Made by a program: the position numbers and the translations under genes
Shown here: piece after piece, positions 17,027-26,306 of the stretch
Position numbering within the stretch: the first letter of the stretch is position 1
How the letters are laid out: every line of letters begins with the position of its first letter
The notes under the pieces: generated by a model
Told to the model about the DNA's origin: nothing
Databases searched by the model: none
The model's input: the letters and a program-made list of their open reading frames with translations, nothing else
Assembly (NCBI GenBank): GCA_003525075.1
Contig: DQFO01000006.1
Coordinates: 59,321-123,320, forward strand
From: Clostridiales bacterium
GTDB lineage: Bacteria > Bacillota > Clostridia > TANB77 > CAG-508
DNA length: 64,000 bases
Direction of reading: 5' to 3'

Positions 17027-18400
17027 ATGGTAAAAAATGCTTTTGCGTATGTGACTAGAAAAAGTTTAAAGTCAATAATAATATTATTAGTAGTTCTAGC
17101 TATGTCAACACTATGCCTGATTAGTTTGGCAATAAAAGATGCTACAGATAGAGCTTCAGAAGAAACTTTTAAAAATATAACAAATAGTTTTTCTATGGAG
17201 ATAAATAGAAGAGTGAATTTTGGTACTCCAAGAGGAGGAGGAAATATAAAAGGAAAAGATATAAAAAAAATAGCTGAGTCTAAAGATATTTACGATTATG
17301 TAAAAAGAATAAATAGTGTAGCCGATTTAGTTGATTATGATATTATAGAAACACAAGCCACAACTGTAAATCAATCAGCTGAAAGAGCTCAAAATTTTAA
17401 AAGAACTGTTATGCTAACAGGGGTTAATAATTCACTAAAAGAAAATAAATTTGTTTCAGGAGTCTATAAACTAGTTGAAGGTGAACATTTAATCAATCAA
17501 GATAAAAATAAAATTTTAATGCATAAAGATTTAGCAAAAAAGAATAATTTGAAAATTGGTGATAAGATAAAAATAAAATCTAATTTATTTGATGCAGATA
17601 ACGAAAAAGGAGCAAATGAAACAATAGAAGTAGAAATAAAAGGATTATTTGATGGACATAATAATAGTAATGTAACATCTGCTCAAGAACTTTATGAAAA
17701 TACATTGATAACAGATCTTGATACTGCAGCTAAAGTTTATGGAAATACAGAAGATACTGCAGTATATCAAGATGCAACATTTTTTGTAAAAGGTGATAAA
17801 AATTTAGAACAAGTGATAAAAAATGTTAAAAAGCTTGACATAAACTGGAAACAATATACATTAGTTAAAAGCTCATCAAATTATCCTGCATTACAGCAAT
17901 CAATATCTGGCATATATTCAATTGCTAATAAATTATTTATTGGTTCATTAATATTTGCAGGAATCATAGTTTCATTATTATTAATTTTATGGATGAATGC
18001 TAGAAAAAGAGAAATTGCAATTTTTCTGTCATTAGGAATATCAAAATTAACAATTTTTGGACAATTTTTAATTGAATTATTGTTCATCTCTATTCCAGCA
18101 TTTGCAGGCTCTTACTTTTTGGCCGTTTACACAGGAAATATGCTTGGAAATAGTATACTAAATAAAGTTACTGAAAACATAACAAAACAATTAGCAAAGC
18201 AATCTGCATCAACTCAACTTGGAGGTGGAGCAGAAGTTGATGGTTTTAATAAAACTCTAACAAGTTTGGATATTAATATATCATCACAAATAATGATGTA
18301 TGTAATTTTATTTATGTCCCTAGTACTTATAATATCTTTAATAATATCATCAATAAATATTTTAAGGAAAAGTCCAAAAGACTTGCTAAGTGATGACTAA
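17027..18400 (+). CDS. FtsX/MacB-type ABC permease (Vex3-like)
   Basis: A 457-residue permease with one N-terminal helix, a large extracellular domain and three C-terminal helices. NARKREIAIFLSLGISKLTIFGQ is the coupling-helix region typical of the family. It shares layout and local sequence with the first permease (for example KILMHKDLAKKNNLK against KILIHEELAKKNNLK), so the pair arose by duplication. Last gene of the Vex-like unit. Confidence 0.85.
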   Translation: MVKNAFAYVTRKSLKSIIILLVVLAMSTLCLISLAIKDATDRASEETFKNITNSFSMEINRRVNFGTPRGGGNIKGKDIKKIAESKDIYDYVKRINSVADLVDYDIIETQATTVNQSAERAQNFKRTVMLTGVNNSLKENKFVSGVYKLVEGEHLINQDKNKILMHKDLAKKNNLKIGDKIKIKSNLFDADNEKGANETIEVEIKGLFDGHNNSNVTSAQELYENTLITDLDTAAKVYGNTEDTAVYQDATFFVKGDKNLEQVIKNVKKLDINWKQYTLVKSSSNYPALQQSISGIYSIANKLFIGSLIFAGIIVSLLLILWMNARKREIAIFLSLGISKLTIFGQFLIELLFISIPAFAGSYFLAVYTGNMLGNSILNKVTENITKQLAKQSASTQLGGGAEVDGFNKTLTSLDINISSQIMMYVILFMSLVLIISLIISSINILRKSPKDLLSDD

Positions 18401-18488
18401 GGTAGAGTTAAAGAAAATAATTGAATATAAAGAATTTATAAATATAATTAAAAAATAGTAATTTGTTGAAATGATTGGAGGAATGGGT

Positions 18489-18914
18489 ATGAAAAATAAA
18501 AATGTATTATTTGCAGTATTAGGTATAATTGTATTAGTAGTGTTAGTGATAGGAATTTTTTATCATTTTAGAGATAGAAGGACTTATACACTCAATTTAC
18601 CTCAACTTGAAAAATTAGAAAGTATTTCATTAAATCAAAATGAAAAAGATATTAGTATTAATGGCAGAGAAGAAATGAAAGATATACTATATGTTTTAAA
18701 TGGTACAAAAAGAGTTACTAAAAACGAAAGCATACAAGATGCACCTGTAAATATTGATGATGAAATAAAAGTTGATTTTCACTTTATAGAAGCTGGAGTA
18801 TCTACAATATTCGTATATAATAAAAACAATAGTTATTATATTGAACAACCATATAATGGTATATATCAAATAAGTGGAGATGAATACAATTCGATAGAGA
18901 AACTTGTTAGATAA
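18489..18914 (+). CDS. DUF5301-like membrane-anchored protein
   Basis: Starts MKNKNVLFAVLG with one N-terminal membrane helix and continues as a small extracellular domain (YTLNLPQLEKLESISLNQNEKDISI...EEMKDIL) that I associate with DUF5301. Function is unknown. The ATG at 18489 follows TTGGAGG at 18475. The stop codon lies within a copy of the 12-bp motif ATAAATTACAAT. Confidence 0.65.
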   Translation: MKNKNVLFAVLGIIVLVVLVIGIFYHFRDRRTYTLNLPQLEKLESISLNQNEKDISINGREEMKDILYVLNGTKRVTKNESIQDAPVNIDDEIKVDFHFIEAGVSTIFVYNKNNSYYIEQPYNGIYQISGDEYNSIEKLVR

Positions 18915-18960
18915 ATTACAATTTAAATAAGTATAATATTAATAAAAGGAGGAATTTTAA

Positions 18961-19341
18961 ATGAAAGAAAATGCAAAATTTTTAAAATGTCCAATATGTG
19001 ACAATATAATAGAAATAATTGATGGAGATGTACAACATATAACTTGTTGTGGTAGAAAAATGGAAGAAATGAAAGCTAATACTACAGATGCAGCAACTGA
19101 AAAACATATACCAATATATAAAAAAGTAGAAGATGAAATAGTAGTAAGTGTTGGAGAAGTAGAACATCCAATGGAAAAGGAACATTATATAATGTGGATT
19201 GCACAAGTATCAGAAAATAGAATAACTCGTGTGAAATTACATCCAGAGCAAGCAACGGAAACTAGATTTCCATATATATCTGGTGCAACATTATATGCTT
19301 ATTGCAACAAACATGGATTATGGAAAACAACAATAGAATAG
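18961..19341 (+). CDS. dfx: Desulfoferrodoxin (superoxide reductase)
   Basis: A 126-residue two-iron protein. The desulforedoxin-like centre I has Cys10, Cys13, Cys29 and Cys30. Centre II has His49, His69, His75, Cys115 and His118, the square-pyramidal iron site that reduces superoxide to peroxide without making oxygen. All ligands are present. It indicates an anaerobe that meets occasional oxygen. AAGGAGG precedes the ATG. Confidence 0.95.
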   Translation: MKENAKFLKCPICDNIIEIIDGDVQHITCCGRKMEEMKANTTDAATEKHIPIYKKVEDEIVVSVGEVEHPMEKEHYIMWIAQVSENRITRVKLHPEQATETRFPYISGATLYAYCNKHGLWKTTIE

Positions 19342-19428
19342 TAAATAGCTATAAGTAAGAGATAAATTACAATAAGTAAATCAAAATACTTTAGCAAATA
19401 TTACAAAAATTAAATAATAAAAAATTAC

Positions 19429-19459
19429 GAGGTATTGAATCTAATCAATATCTCTTTTT
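19429..19459 (+). terminator. Intrinsic terminator after dfx
   Basis: GAGGTATTGA (19429-19438) pairs with TCAATATCTC (19445-19454) and five T follow. Confidence 0.8.
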
Positions 19460-19538
19460 GTTGATGGAAATAAAATAAAAAAAAATGAAAATGAAGTTTA
19501 TTCAAAAGTAACTTTTGAAGGAGAAAATAGAAATAATA

Positions 19539-19547
19539 TGGTATAAT
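19539..19547 (+). promoter_or_regulatory. Extended -10 promoter element
   Basis: TGGTATAAT is a perfect extended -10, 73 bp before the ATG at 19620. No good -35 is present at 17 bp, as expected for extended -10 promoters. Confidence 0.5.
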
Positions 19548-19619
19548 GTTTGTAAATAGTAGATCAATTGAAAAATGGCAGATAATAAAAAATAGTAATT
19601 TATCGAGGAGGTATTTGTA

Positions 19620-19931
19620 ATGAAAAATAAAAAAATTGGTATAGGTTCATTGTCATTGTTACTAGTAATTATTGCTTTCGTTTGGGCTTTTAATATTTTT
19701 GGAGTTTGTGTAGGAGATCACATTTTAGCAACATTGAACATACCTACTTGGTCTAATATGGCTAATGCGACTGGAACACATTACACTATTTTTTATTCAT
19801 TTATATTTTTAATACCAGCACTAATATTATCTATTAAATATAAAGATAATTTGTTTGCAAAGGTTGGAAAATGGTTATCAATTACTTTTATTGGAATACT
19901 TTTACCTGGATTTATATTTATGATTGTATAG
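19620..19931 (+). CDS. Small three-helix membrane protein
   Basis: 103 residues with three or four hydrophobic helices (residues 7-30, 57-70, 83-102) and no recognised motif. GAGGAGG gives a strong start. The sequence just before the gene (ATAGTAATTTATCGAGGAGG) recurs in front of the SRPBCC gene on the other strand. Confidence 0.6.
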   Translation: MKNKKIGIGSLSLLLVIIAFVWAFNIFGVCVGDHILATLNIPTWSNMANATGTHYTIFYSFIFLIPALILSIKYKDNLFAKVGKWLSITFIGILLPGFIFMIV

Positions 19932-20824
19932 TAATAAGTTTGTTGTTTATAATTCAAGTAAAATTACTAATTTTTAAGAAGGTAGGGGAATAAAAGAAAA
20001 AATTGTAAAAGTTACAAATATTTTTTAATAATCAGAAATTTTATAATTATAAAAATAAATATAAAATGATAAATATAACTTTAATAAAACTAAATAAAAG
20101 AAGAATAATAATTTAAAAAATAAAATCATTGCGAAAGCTAATTAAAAAAAACATAAAATAATAAAATAGGATTCACTTTAACATATCAATAAACAATAGA
20201 AGAGAGGTAGAAGTAGATATGGAAAAGTGTAAAAAAAGGAATATGAAACATTGCACAAAATCAAAGTTTTGTGCAAAAAGGCATAGGGGTAAAATATATG
20301 GACTGCCTCTACAGGTGTCCTACTATCTATTGCTATATATTGCTATATCTAGCTGTTCTTACACTTTATATCTTATTATTTAATAACTTATATTATTTCT
20401 TTAATAAATTGTCTTAAATCTAATTCTAATGTGTTAATACTTATAGTTATAACTTTTTATTTATATCTAAATATTTTTTCTATATAATTCTTTTATTTTT
20501 TTATCAAAATTTGCAAAACCTTTATATCAACCGTATTTAGCCTATTTTACAGACAACAAACTATATGTCTTAAAAATAAAAACGGCCTAAAATCGATTCT
20601 CGTGCGTTGCTTTTTTGGCACTTTTTTGTAATTTTCTTGTAGTCTATTAAAATCAGTATTTTTACATTATTAATATAAAATTATGTGTAATTCATATTAT
20701 TGAGTAACTAATCATAAATGATTAACTTATTAGGCATCATTAACATTACCAGAAAAATCAATCCTATATATGAAAATCCCAAATTAACATTCATTATTTT
20801 ATCCTTCTTTCATATTGTAATTTG
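19932..20824. other. Intergenic region without a convincing gene
   Basis: About 890 bp of very AT-rich sequence. It holds a perfect 10-bp inverted repeat (TTGCACAAAA at 20251-20260, TTTTGTGCAA at 20267-20276) and a possible 54-residue ORF at 20219-20383 (MEKCKKRNMKHC..., AGAGAGG upstream) that contains that hairpin. A GC-richer stretch lies at 20300-20330 and another at 20570-20615. I cannot assign any of these. The ORF could be a Cys-rich peptide or chance; the hairpin could belong to a small RNA. Confidence 0.35.
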
Positions 20825-21217
20825 TTATTCGTAATTCCAGATTCCTAAATGACCTTTAGCATTTATTGGTCTTTCTAATATTTCAATATTTTTTAATATC
20901 CAAGCATATCTACCTTTAGCATATACTCCAGATATATATTCATTTTTATTTTTCTTTATTTTCTCTATAAATTCATCAGTCATTTCAATACAATCAGTCA
21001 ATTCACAAGAGCATATTATATTTCCATAATTTAATTCATTTATATTAACTAATGACATTAGTTCAACATTGTTCTTATATTCTTTAGGTATTTTAGTAGA
21101 ACTTGCATGAATATATAATTTTCCTCTATAACTTGTTTTCCAACTTCTGGTTTCAATTGTTTTAACTCCATTTTTTATTAGAGTTGCGTATGGCTCGGTT
21201 AAACTTAATACTTTCAA
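20825..21217 (-). CDS. ASCH-domain protein
   Basis: A 130-residue protein beginning MKVLSLTEPYATLIKNGVKTIETRSWKT, the typical opening of ASCH domains (PUA-like fold), with YRGKLYIHAS and the ending GHLGIWNYE. ASCH proteins are thought to bind RNA or modified nucleosides, and some are amidohydrolases on acetylated cytidine. Its role here is unknown. It sits alone among other small orphan genes. Confidence 0.85.
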   Translation of the reverse strand: MKVLSLTEPYATLIKNGVKTIETRSWKTSYRGKLYIHASSTKIPKEYKNNVELMSLVNINELNYGNIICSCELTDCIEMTDEFIEKIKKNKNEYISGVYAKGRYAWILKNIEILERPINAKGHLGIWNYE

Positions 21218-21272
21218 AAAAAATCACCTCTATAACTTACTATATACTTGTGCAACTTATTGTAATTTATCG

Positions 21273-21656
21273 CTATTGCTCTTCTATAAGTTTCTTTAAT
21301 TTTTCTAGTGCCTCCATTTCCATTAAACCATCTAATTCATTTTCTGCCCATTCAAAATATTCAAACTCTGTTCCATCACCTTTTTCAGTACAAGTATATT
21401 TTACAAAATAATCTCCATTTAATCTTTTTAAAGTAAAAGTTTTTGGTGGTTGAAAATCAATCATTTCATACTCATTCCAAATATTATTATTTACCCCTAT
21501 ATTTTTTAACTTAGTACCTAATTTAACAGGTCTTTCTATTGGTATCTCTTTTTTTATTGAATCAATCCATTTGGGTACATTATCTGATTCTAATGAATAT
21601 TCAAAAACTTCTTTTACTGGTTTATTAATAAATATTGTTAATTTATTTTCTTTCAT
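21273..21656 (-). CDS. SRPBCC-family ligand-binding protein
   Basis: 127 residues starting LTIFINKPVKEVFEYSLESDNVPKWIDSIKK, the standard first strand and helices of the START/Bet v1-like (polyketide cyclase) fold, with a C-terminal helix ELDGLMEMEALEKLKKLIEEQ. It probably binds a hydrophobic ligand; none can be named. The gene is flanked by inverted copies of GTAATTTATCG (21262-21272 and 21670-21680). Confidence 0.75.
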   Translation of the reverse strand: MKENKLTIFINKPVKEVFEYSLESDNVPKWIDSIKKEIPIERPVKLGTKLKNIGVNNNIWNEYEMIDFQPPKTFTLKRLNGDYFVKYTCTEKGDGTEFEYFEWAENELDGLMEMEALEKLKKLIEEQ

Positions 21657-21692
21657 ACTTTAATCCTCCTCGATAAATTACTATAAATCTAG

Positions 21693-21714
21693 TAAATCAT
21701 AAATTTATGATTTA
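21693..21714. repeat. 22-bp perfect palindrome at a stop codon
   Basis: TAAATCATAAATTTATGATTTA is a perfect palindrome with no loop. It includes the stop codon of the 21712 gene. It may act as a transcript end or a protein site. Confidence 0.5.
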
Positions 21715-21954
21715 TCTGTCCCAACCACTATCTTCTTTGCTAACCATTTCATCCATTCTTTGATCCACATCTTCAATAGTTCTAATTGGTAAACCATCAA
21801 CTTTTGCACCTTTAGGCCAAGTAATTTTCTTTCCTGTTTTTTGTTCTATATACGCATCTATTTCTTCATCTTCCATCTGTATTAACTTTTCATAAGGTAT
21901 TCCTATTCTTTTTGAAAGTAATTCTTTAGTTTTATTTGATAATTGATAACTCAT
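21712..21954 (-). CDS. Hypothetical protein, 80 residues
   Basis: A small soluble protein (MSYQLSNKTKELLSKRIG...) with an acidic helical N-terminus and TWPKGAKVDGLPIRTIEDVDQRMDEM at the end. AGGAGG gives a firm start. No family recognised; the size and isolation suit a cassette-like accessory gene. Confidence 0.6.
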   Translation of the reverse strand: MSYQLSNKTKELLSKRIGIPYEKLIQMEDEEIDAYIEQKTGKKITWPKGAKVDGLPIRTIEDVDQRMDEMVSKEDSGWDR

Positions 21955-22023
21955 TTTACTTTTCCTCCTTATTTTACTATGACTTACATAAATCCTTATT
22001 TAGATTAGTTATATCACAAAACA

Positions 22024-22058
22024 AGTAAAAAGAATAGCATTTTGCAACTATTCTTTAA
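22024..22058 (-). terminator. Terminator of the VTT-domain gene
   Basis: AAAGAATAG and CTATTCTTT form a 9-bp stem, followed on the - strand by TTTTTAC. Confidence 0.75.
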
Positions 22059-22065
22059 ACTTTTA

Positions 22066-22785
22066 TTATTTAATTGTTTTTATTGCCTCTTCTGTTATTT
22101 TATCTTTATCAAATTTATTAATAAAAAATATAATAATTCCTACTATAATTAAAACTGCTGCATATAGAATTATACTCATTTTCCAATCACCTATTGCAAG
22201 ATTCTCTCCTGCAAGTGTTGATAATATAACTGATGGAAATCTTGCTAAACTAGATATTAATATAAATCTAATTGGCTTTATTGGTAATAATCCTGCTATA
22301 TATACTAACAAATCTTTCGATGTACCTGGTATCAAAAATAATATAAGCATTATTAATTCTATTTTCTTTGGATTCTGAAATAATTTACTATTTTCAATTT
22401 TAGCAACCTTTTTCTCATCACAAAAATCATATACAAATTTTCTTCCAAACTTTCTTACTAAAAAGAATATTGTTGTTGATATTATAAAAGCTGATACCAT
22501 AATAAATATTGTTCCCAAAAATCCACCATAGCACATTCCTGCAAGTATTTCTATTGGTTCTCCTGGTACTATTATTAGAAATATTTGTGCTACTTGAAGT
22601 CCAAATAATGATAACAAACCAAACATTCCAGAATTATCAACTTTTTCTTTAAATGCAATCTGCCCTTCTATTGAAGACAGATCCTTCATTACTGGAAATA
22701 AATATGTTGTTATTCCTATAAACAATGTTAATACTAATATTGCTAAAATAATTTTAAATACTTTTATTTTTGTTTTTCTACTCAT
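22066..22785 (-). CDS. TVP38/TMEM64 (VTT domain) membrane protein
   Basis: 239 residues with about six membrane helices. The VTT (DedA-like) core is visible as PGEPIEILAGMCYGGFLGTIF, then a later LFLIPGTSKDLLVYIAGLLPI re-entrant loop. Family members are lipid scramblase- or transporter-like; the substrate is not known here. Its start overlaps the end of the upstream YiiX-like gene by 4 bp, so they are translationally coupled. Confidence 0.85.
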   Translation of the reverse strand: MSRKTKIKVFKIILAILVLTLFIGITTYLFPVMKDLSSIEGQIAFKEKVDNSGMFGLLSLFGLQVAQIFLIIVPGEPIEILAGMCYGGFLGTIFIMVSAFIISTTIFFLVRKFGRKFVYDFCDEKKVAKIENSKLFQNPKKIELIMLILFLIPGTSKDLLVYIAGLLPIKPIRFILISSLARFPSVILSTLAGENLAIGDWKMSIILYAAVLIIVGIIIFFINKFDKDKITEEAIKTIK

Positions 22786-23372
22786 GCAATCCCTTCTTTT
22801 TTTGTATATCTTGACAAATTTTCTATTAAAATTCTAGTTACATCTAATTTTGAATAATTATATTTTCTAAAAAATCCACTATAAATTTCTTGTAATCCAT
22901 TTACATTTTTAAAATCTTCTGGTTTTATTATTGTTGGTAAATTCATATCTATATTTGCTTTTTCAATAACATATTTTACAAATTCAGCACAATAAAATGA
23001 TTTTTCTTTCCCTATTTTTTTATGAAATCCTACTGCAACCAATCCCACAATATTAAATTTATAATCTTCTTTATTTGCTTCAATTTGTTTTATATTATTT
23101 TTTAATTTTTCGTATTGTTCTTCTGTTACTTCATAAGAATATACTCTTGCCATTGTTTTATAAAATCTTTTATATGTTCCTTTATCTATATATTCATGCA
23201 CAAATCCACCCCAAAACGGATTATATGGATGTAATCTTCCAAAGCTATACATTTCTTGTAATTTGTTATCTAATGCGATAGAAACATGAGAAAACTCATC
23301 TTTTGTATATGTTTTTATGATTTTTGATAATGTTGTTCCTGTATGTGTTAAAACTATATATATTTTTTTCAT
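22782..23372 (-). CDS. YiiX/YebB-like NlpC/P60 cysteine hydrolase
   Basis: 196 residues of the permuted papain-like type: His in DEFSHVSIALD comes before Cys in FYCAEFVKYVIEKAN, the reverse of classical NlpC/P60. No signal peptide is seen. Such proteins are thought to act on lipids or amide bonds at membranes. Coupling to the VTT membrane protein suggests a shared envelope function. Confidence 0.75.
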   Translation of the reverse strand: MKKIYIVLTHTGTTLSKIIKTYTKDEFSHVSIALDNKLQEMYSFGRLHPYNPFWGGFVHEYIDKGTYKRFYKTMARVYSYEVTEEQYEKLKNNIKQIEANKEDYKFNIVGLVAVGFHKKIGKEKSFYCAEFVKYVIEKANIDMNLPTIIKPEDFKNVNGLQEIYSGFFRKYNYSKLDVTRILIENLSRYTKKEGIA

Positions 23373-23374
23373 TT

Positions 23375-25438
23375 CTATCTACCTTCTTCTATATTTCTGC
23401 TAAACTGCACATCTGTTGCAACAAAATAAATTCCATATACAAGAATAAACAATCCATATATTATTCCAATATTTCTCCATATTTCCTCTGTTGTTACAGC
23501 TATCTTAAACATTTCTCCAACACTTAATATTGCAGGAATACTTACTATAAATGGTAAAAGCATTGGTATTGCAAAATAGAAAAATAATTGTTTAAATATT
23601 GTTCTATTCATTTCTAGCTCATCCATTCCTAGTTTTTTTAGTAGATCATATCTATATTTATATTTTTCTGAATCACTTAATTGTTGTATTGCTAAAAGTG
23701 TTGCTGTTGCCATTACAAATATTAATGCTACATAAAATGCTAAAAATGATATTATTGCATAAAATGATTTTGCTTGACTTGTTCTTGCTCCTCTAGTTTG
23801 AACACTTCCTTGTGGAATCTCACTACTATATTCATATATTCCATTCAAATCTTCTCTTGTAACTTGTTTATATTCCTTTGGAATAATATCATATAAATCA
23901 TTATAGAATTTCTCATCTGTTGTTTCTTCTGTTTGTACAACGAAATTATTTTGAAAATCGAAAGTAAATATTGGAGATTTTTCAGCATTTCTTAATTCTT
24001 GATCTTCTTTATTTACTGCATCTATTAATTTTTCTGGAACTATAACTGCATAAATATATCCATTAAATCCTACTTGACCTAGATTATCATCTATTACATC
24101 TTTTATAACCATATTTTGATTTGCAATTTTTATATTGTTATTTTCTTTTGTATATTCATCAAATCCATTTTTAGCTGTTTTTAAACAATTTATAATTATT
24201 TCATTTTCTTTTAAATCCATTCTTTCAAGTCCAAGTATTTCTCTTAATCTATTATAATCATTAACACCTATTACATATTCAATTTTTTCTCTGCTTTGAC
24301 TTTCAAATGGTGTATTTTCTAATGCTTTTGAAAGTCCTGCTGTTTTTATACAATATAGCCTATATTCGTGCATAGATTTTACTTTTGTATTTGCTTCTAT
24401 ATATTTTTTATATTTTGTAAAATCACTATCATTTGCACTTATCATTATCTCAAAAGGATATCCCATTTCAATTTCATTATTTAACATATTATTCATTAGT
24501 AATGCTACATTTCCACCTATTAATATTATTGTAAACATTAATGCTATTGTTCCCATTGTTATGCTCATTGTATTAATTTTTGAGGTTAAATTCCTATATA
24601 AAAACATATTGTCTTTTTTATATTTTCTAGTTTTATTTTTCAAAAATCTTTTTACTATAAAACATGAAAAACTAATATAAAATAAATAGATTCCTACTAT
24701 CAGTAATATAATTGCTGTAAAAATATCTCTACCTGCATTATCCGCATTAGTGAATGCTCTATGATTAATAAGTAATGCTACACTTAATAAAATTAGTGAA
24801 ATTATAAATACCACTATATTCCCTTTTGATTTTTTTATAATATTATTTTCATTTTTCTTATCTGCATATAACAAGTCATATACTTTTGTTTTCTTTATTT
24901 TTCTTCTACAATTTAATAATACTAATACAAATATTCCAAAAAAATATGCTGCTGTTATTCCTACTGCTTTTATGTTAAATGTTAGTTGAATCTCATAAGG
25001 TTGATTAAACAAATTCATAATAATTGAAGAAAAAACTTGATATAGGAATGTTCCTGCAAAAATTCCAACAACAAATGCTACTACTCCAATTACTAAATTT
25101 TCTAATGTAAACATTTTGGATATATCTTTTTTCTCTATTCCTAAAATTTGATATGTTCCAAATTCTTTGCTTCTTTTTTCTAACATAAATTTCATTGTAT
25201 AATTGATGAGCCAAGCCATTACAAATATTATTATTATACTAACTCCAGTTATAGCCTTTGAAAAATGTTCCATATATGTTGAAAGTTCAATTATATCTTT
25301 TGATACTGCAATAGAATTAAAACTAAACATCAATGCAACAGATATAATAACTGTTATAAAATAAATTACATAATCTTTAGCCTGTCTTTTGGCATTTCTA
25401 ATTGATAATTTACCTAACATCTCTTGTATCACCTCCAA
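23375..25438 (-). CDS. BceB-type ABC permease for peptide antibiotics
   Basis: 687 residues with the ten-helix BceB/VraG layout: pairs of FtsX-like regions and a large extracellular domain (about residues 310-540) between helices VII and VIII. RKSKEFGTYQILGIEKKDISKM marks the first FtsX region. In BceAB systems this domain binds the peptide or its lipid II complex, and the permease itself activates the BceS kinase. The start overlaps the ATPase gene by 29 bp. Its partner ATPase and two-component genes lie directly upstream. Confidence 0.88.
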   Translation of the reverse strand: MEVIQEMLGKLSIRNAKRQAKDYVIYFITVIISVALMFSFNSIAVSKDIIELSTYMEHFSKAITGVSIIIIFVMAWLINYTMKFMLEKRSKEFGTYQILGIEKKDISKMFTLENLVIGVVAFVVGIFAGTFLYQVFSSIIMNLFNQPYEIQLTFNIKAVGITAAYFFGIFVLVLLNCRRKIKKTKVYDLLYADKKNENNIIKKSKGNIVVFIISLILLSVALLINHRAFTNADNAGRDIFTAIILLIVGIYLFYISFSCFIVKRFLKNKTRKYKKDNMFLYRNLTSKINTMSITMGTIALMFTIILIGGNVALLMNNMLNNEIEMGYPFEIMISANDSDFTKYKKYIEANTKVKSMHEYRLYCIKTAGLSKALENTPFESQSREKIEYVIGVNDYNRLREILGLERMDLKENEIIINCLKTAKNGFDEYTKENNNIKIANQNMVIKDVIDDNLGQVGFNGYIYAVIVPEKLIDAVNKEDQELRNAEKSPIFTFDFQNNFVVQTEETTDEKFYNDLYDIIPKEYKQVTREDLNGIYEYSSEIPQGSVQTRGARTSQAKSFYAIISFLAFYVALIFVMATATLLAIQQLSDSEKYKYRYDLLKKLGMDELEMNRTIFKQLFFYFAIPMLLPFIVSIPAILSVGEMFKIAVTTEEIWRNIGIIYGLFILVYGIYFVATDVQFSRNIEEGR

Positions 25439-26178
25439 GAAGTGCTAAAACATCTAGTATTTCATTGTAAAATTCTTTTCTTTGTTTTTCTCCTTTTTCT
25501 ATTCTGTTAAAGATTTTTCCATCTTTTAAAAATAATATTTTACTACAATAGCTTGCTGATAATGGATCATGTGTAACGATTAAAATTGTTGCTTTCATTT
25601 TTGTATTCATATCTTCCATTATTTCTAATAATTGTCTTGCTGATTTAGAGTCTAATGCTCCTGTTGGCTCATCTGCAAGTATAATTTTAGGATTATTTAC
25701 AATTGCCCTTGCTGAAGCACATCTTTGTTTTTGCCCACCTGATACTTGATATGGGTATTTATTTAAAATATCTTCTATACCTAATTTTTTAGCAATTTCT
25801 TGTGTTTTTGTGTCTATTTCTTTTTCTGGTATTTTATTTATTGTTAATATTAGTGCAATATTTTCTTCTATTGTTAGTGTATCTAGTAAATTAAAATCTT
25901 GAAATATGAAGCCTAGATTTTCTCTTCTAAATTTTGCAATATCTTGTTCTTTTATTTCTGTAATGTCTTGTTTTCCTAAATAAATGTGTCCACTACTTAC
26001 ATTGTCTATTGTTGAAATACAATTTAATAATGTTGTTTTTCCGAGAGCCACTAGCTCCCATTATTCCTATGAATTCTCCTTCTTCTACATCAAAGCTAAT
26101 CCCATCTATTGCTTTTGTTATATTGTCTTTGTTTCCATAGTATTTTTGTATTTTTTCTACTTTTAGTATTTTTTCCAA
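25410..26178 (-). CDS. BceA-type ABC ATPase, +1 frameshift at CGG inside Walker A
   Basis: The complete 258-frame-codon protein is obtained only by a +1 shift at the CGG codon 26041-26043. Reading ...GASGS-CGG gives Arg and then a nonsense tail; skipping the C gives GGA and the Walker A GASGSGKTTLLN. The signature SGGQKQR, Walker B ILADEPTGALD and the switch His in VTHDP are intact downstream. The glycine is essential in every ABC ATPase, so the frame is not in doubt. The start is TTG at 26178, with AAGGAG eight bases before; GTG at 26187 would overlap that site. A BceR-type operator lies 78 bp upstream. Confidence 0.85.
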
Positions 26179-26255
26179 AATAACCACTCCTTACTTTTGT
26201 CTTTTTATTTAGTATAAAACATCTTTTAGCTTTTTCATATAGAAGTAACTTGCAT

Positions 26256-26279
26256 TTATCTTACAGTTTTGTAAGATAA
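26256..26279. promoter_or_regulatory. BceR-type operator upstream of the ABC genes
   Basis: TTATCTTACA-GTTT-TGTAAGATAA is a perfect inverted repeat whose core TTACA-N4-TGTAA matches the known BceR-family binding motif. It lies between the kinase gene and the transporter genes it would control; a TATACT -10 follows at normal distance on the - strand. Confidence 0.75.
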
Positions 26280-26282
26280 AAA

Positions 26283-26306
26283 ATTCCCCTTTCATAATAA
26301 AAGGGA
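26283..26306 (-). terminator. Terminator of the BceS-like kinase gene
   Basis: TCCCTTT and AAAGGGGA form a stem followed by ATTTTTT on the - strand. Confidence 0.6.
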
